From Desulfobacteraceae bacterium (lineage in GTDB: Bacteria; Desulfobacterota; Desulfobacteria; Desulfobacterales; SG8-13), in the NCBI GenBank assembly GCA_029287875.1, contig JARFQH010000311.1, positions 1 through 7,391 of the forward strand: a DNA stretch of 7,391 bases, given 5' to 3'. The first letter of the stretch is position 1; each line of letters starts with the position of its first letter. The notes under the pieces were generated by a model. The model saw only the letters and a list, made by a program, of their open reading frames with translations, had not been told where the DNA came from and did no database searches. A program made the translations under genes and the position numbers. Below, one piece after another: positions 4,948-7,391 of this stretch.

Positions 4948-7353
4948 TTAAAGGACCTTCTTCAGCCATCGGCCGGTGTGGGAAGCGGCGTTGCCGGCGA
5001 TATCCTCTGGCCGCCCGCTCGCCACTAAGTAGCCCCCGTCGTTTCCGCCTTCCGGCCCCAGGTCGATGAGGTAATCGGCCGTTTTAATCACGTCCAAATT
5101 GTGCTCGATGACGACAACCGTATTGCCGGTGTCAACCAGTCGATTCAGAACCTCGAGCAGTTTGCGGATATCGTCGACATGCAGACCGGTGGTGGGCTCA
5201 TCCAATATATAAACGGTTTTGCCGGTTCCTTTTTTACTGAGCTCGCGTGCGAGCTTCACCCGCTGGGCTTCCCCGCCCGAGAGGGTCGTGGCCTGCTGCC
5301 CGAGTTGAACATAGCCCAATCCGACATCGACCAGGGTCTGCAGTTTGGAACGGATGTTGCCGATTCTTTCAAAAAAGGCCAGTGCCTGATTTACGGTCAT
5401 CTTCAGGACCTCAGCGATATTCTTGCCCTTGTAGCGGATTTCGAGGGTTTCGCGGTTGTAGCGCCGCCCCCGACACACGTCGCAGGTGACGTAGACGTCC
5501 GGTAAAAAATGCATCTCGATCTTGACGATGCCGTCACCGCCGCAGGCCTCACAGCGCCCACCCTTGACGTTGAAGCTGAAACGGCCGGGTTTGTATCCCC
5601 GGACACGCGCTTCCGGAGTGCGCGCGAACAGGTCCCGGATGTGGTTGAAGACACCGGTATAGGTTCCCGGGTTGGAGCGGGGGGTTTTGCCGATCGGTGA
5701 CTGGTCGATGTTGACGACCTTATCGATATGCTCCAGGCCCTTAATCGCCCGGTGGGCTCCGGCCGGAATACGGGCGCGGTAGATCCTTTGGGCGAGGAGG
5801 CGATGCAGCGTTTCCAGAACCAGGGTTGATTTGCCGGACCCGGATACGCCGGTTACGCAGGTGAACATTCCGAGTGGAAAGGAGACATCGATATGCTTCA
5901 GGTTGTTGGCCGAGGCTCCTTCGATGACGATTTCACGGCCATTGCTGTGCCGGCGCTGCCGGGGCACCTCGATCCGCTTCCGGCCGGAGAGGTACTGACC
6001 GGTCAAAGAGGTTTCCTCATCGAGCAGCCGGCCGGGCGTGCCGGCAAAGACCAGACGGCCGCCGTTGATTCCGGCGCCCGGTCCCATGTCGACCACGTAG
6101 TCTGCAGTTCGTATGGTTTCTTCATCGTGTTCGACAACCAGAACTGTGTTGCCCAGGTCACGCATCTGCATGAGGGTTTGAAGCAGGCGGCGGTTGTCGC
6201 GTTGATGAAGGCCGATGCTCGGTTCGTCGAGAACATAGAGGACCCCGGTAAGCTTCGAACCGATCTGGGTGGCGAGCCGAATGCGTTGACTCTCGCCGCC
6301 GGAAAGAGTGGCAGCCGGGCGATCGAGTGTCAAATAGGAAAGCCCCACGTTGTTCAAAAAACCGAGACGCTCATCGATTTCCTTTAGGATTGGCTCGGCA
6401 ATCATTGCCAGTTGCCCTTCCAATTTCAAACCGGATTGGAAAGACTGCGCTTGCGCGATTGACATCGCGGAAATTTCGTGGATAGCCAGTCCACCGACCT
6501 TGACCGACCGACTTTCGCGATTGAGCTTCGCCCCCCCGCACTCGGAGCATGGGCGGAAGTTCATGAACAATTTGATCTCTTCTCTGACCTGGAAGGAATC
6601 AGTTTCCGCGTAGCGGCGCTGTAATTTGGGGATGATGCCCTCAAACGGTTTTTTATAGGTGAATCGGCGTTCGCCGCGTTCGAAGTAAAACGGGATCAAA
6701 TCCTTGCCGGATCCCTGCATCAGAACCTGTTTGAAGTGCTTGGGCAGGTCCTTGTAAGGCGTATAGATGTCGACGCCGTAATGGGCTGTCAATGCATCCA
6801 GAAATTCAATAAACTGCATGGTACTGCGATTGGCCCAGATGGCGACCGCGCCCTCCCGCAGAGACAGTTCCGGATTCGGGACAATGAGTTCCGGATCGAA
6901 TTCAGTGGTGGTCCCCAGACCGTCGCAGCGGGGGCAGGCGCCCTGGGGCGAGTTGAACGAGAAGCTGGCGGGCGTGAATTCAGAGTAACCGATGCCGCAG
7001 CGAAGACAGGTCGCTTTCTCGCTGAACCGGATCGTCTCCCGGTCCAGCATGTCGACTGTCACCTTTCCGTCGGAAAGTGCCAGTGCGAGTTCCAGAGAAT
7101 CGGCCAGACGATTGTGAATTTTTTCCGTGACGACCAGACGATCGACCACCACGTCGATGCTGTGAGATTTGCGCTTGTCGAGCACGTCGATTGCCTCGAT
7201 CTCGAGGATTTCGCCATCGACCCGCACCCGTGCAAAGCCATCCTTGCGCAACCGTTTGAGAAGCTTTTCGTGCCCGCCTTTTTCGGCATCAACCAGCGGG
7301 GCCAGGATGATGATGCGGTGACCGGACGGCAGGGCCATAATCCGGTCCACGAT
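4948..7353 (-). CDS. uvrA: Excinuclease ABC subunit A, UvrA (5' partial at contig end)
   Basis: UvrA is the ATP-dependent damage sensor of nucleotide excision repair; a dimer scans DNA and loads UvrB. The 801 genuine residues (numbered from Ile1 at 7351-7353) include a first zinc module C116-x2-C119...C140-x2-C143, the pair Cys269/Cys272, the first ATPase's L-S-G-G-E (350-354) and Walker B V-L-D-E-P (374-378), and the second ATPase's Walker A G-V-S-G-S-G-K-S-T (502-510). A zinc finger C601-x2-C604...C624-x2-C627, L-S-G-G-E (691-695), Walker B I-L-D-E-P (716-720) and His751 follow. Compared with about 940 residues, roughly 140 are missing, including the first Walker A. The frame runs on into adapter sequence, adding a false start M-Y-K-R-Q that must be removed. 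The gene converges on atpE; I see no internal frameshift. Confidence 0.98.
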   Translation of the reverse strand: MVDRIMALPSGHRIIILAPLVDAEKGGHEKLLKRLRKDGFARVRVDGEILEIEAIDVLDKRKSHSIDVVVDRLVVTEKIHNRLADSLELALALSDGKVTVDMLDRETIRFSEKATCLRCGIGYSEFTPASFSFNSPQGACPRCDGLGTTTEFDPELIVPNPELSLREGAVAIWANRSTMQFIEFLDALTAHYGVDIYTPYKDLPKHFKQVLMQGSGKDLIPFYFERGERRFTYKKPFEGIIPKLQRRYAETDSFQVREEIKLFMNFRPCSECGGAKLNRESRSVKVGGLAIHEISAMSIAQAQSFQSGLKLEGQLAMIAEPILKEIDERLGFLNNVGLSYLTLDRPAATLSGGESQRIRLATQIGSKLTGVLYVLDEPSIGLHQRDNRRLLQTLMQMRDLGNTVLVVEHDEETIRTADYVVDMGPGAGINGGRLVFAGTPGRLLDEETSLTGQYLSGRKRIEVPRQRRHSNGREIVIEGASANNLKHIDVSFPLGMFTCVTGVSGSGKSTLVLETLHRLLAQRIYRARIPAGAHRAIKGLEHIDKVVNIDQSPIGKTPRSNPGTYTGVFNHIRDLFARTPEARVRGYKPGRFSFNVKGGRCEACGGDGIVKIEMHFLPDVYVTCDVCRGRRYNRETLEIRYKGKNIAEVLKMTVNQALAFFERIGNIRSKLQTLVDVGLGYVQLGQQATTLSGGEAQRVKLARELSKKGTGKTVYILDEPTTGLHVDDIRKLLEVLNRLVDTGNTVVVIEHNLDVIKTADYLIDLGPEGGNDGGYLVASGRPEDIAGNAASHTGRWLKKVL

Positions 7354-7391
7354 CTGTCTCTTATACACATCACCGAGCCCACGAGACTTAA
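7354..7391. other. Nextera transposase adapter contamination at contig end
   Basis: Bases 7354-7371 read CTGTCTCTTATACACATC, the Tn5 mosaic end used in Illumina Nextera libraries; 7373-7387 read CCGAGCCCACGAGAC, the rest of the read-2 transposase adapter. Only 7372 (A, expected T) differs over 34 bases. The last four bases (TTAA) are where the i7 index would begin. This is library sequence, not genome. Translating it yields the known artefact peptides M-Y-K-R-Q (joined to uvrA) and M-C-I-R-D in another frame. Confidence 0.97.

Noticed and set aside
5893..6387. Plus-strand open frames opposite uvrA (also 5101-5505)
   Set aside because: uvrA is continuous on the minus strand with all expected motifs; the opposite frames show nothing recognisable.
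7059..7382. Minus-strand open frame of 107 codons beginning M-G-S-V-M-C-I-R-D
   Set aside because: Its start lies in Nextera adapter sequence, and the rest is a frame-shifted reading of uvrA.

Overview
The window looks like the end of a metagenomic or draft-genome contig from a bacterium of the Desulfobacterota (former Deltaproteobacteria) type. Three things suggest this. F0 ATP synthase genes form a separate atpZ-atpI-atpB-atpE cluster with no F1 genes, as known in Geobacter and relatives. The c subunit closely resembles my memory of those of that group. The DNA is mostly GC-rich. The taxonomic placement is inference from recalled family patterns, not from a database search.

Layout, left to right. 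(1) 1-930, plus strand: the 3' part of a radical SAM gene, probably of the cobalamin-binding class, cut by the window edge and visibly more AT-rich than the rest. (2) 931-1119: a spacer with a REP-like GC-rich hairpin and an orphan Shine-Dalgarno sequence. (3) 1120-2736, plus strand: pgeF (YfiH/laccase-domain family) and pyrK (electron-transfer subunit of dihydroorotate dehydrogenase B), 9 bp apart and probably cotranscribed; the usual partner pyrD does not follow. (4) 2898-4604, plus strand: atpZ, atpI, atpB and atpE, preceded by a candidate promoter and closed by a strong hairpin terminator with T-runs on both strands. (5) 4670-4947: no gene, but a small hairpin and then a long imperfect inverted repeat of about 234 bp ending four bases before the uvrA stop codon. 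(6) 4948-7353, minus strand: uvrA, lacking roughly its first 140 codons because the contig ends. (7) 7354-7391: not genomic; this is Illumina Nextera transposase adapter sequence followed by four bases that are probably the start of an index.

The genes are mainly housekeeping: peptidoglycan-related editing (PgeF), pyrimidine synthesis (PyrK), the membrane rotor and stator a subunit of ATP synthase, and nucleotide excision repair (UvrA). I see no convincing new defence system, CRISPR array or RNA gene. The points most worth checking are the adapter at the contig end, the long inverted repeat between the convergent atpE and uvrA genes, the Na+-type residue set in the c subunit, and pyrK without pyrD.
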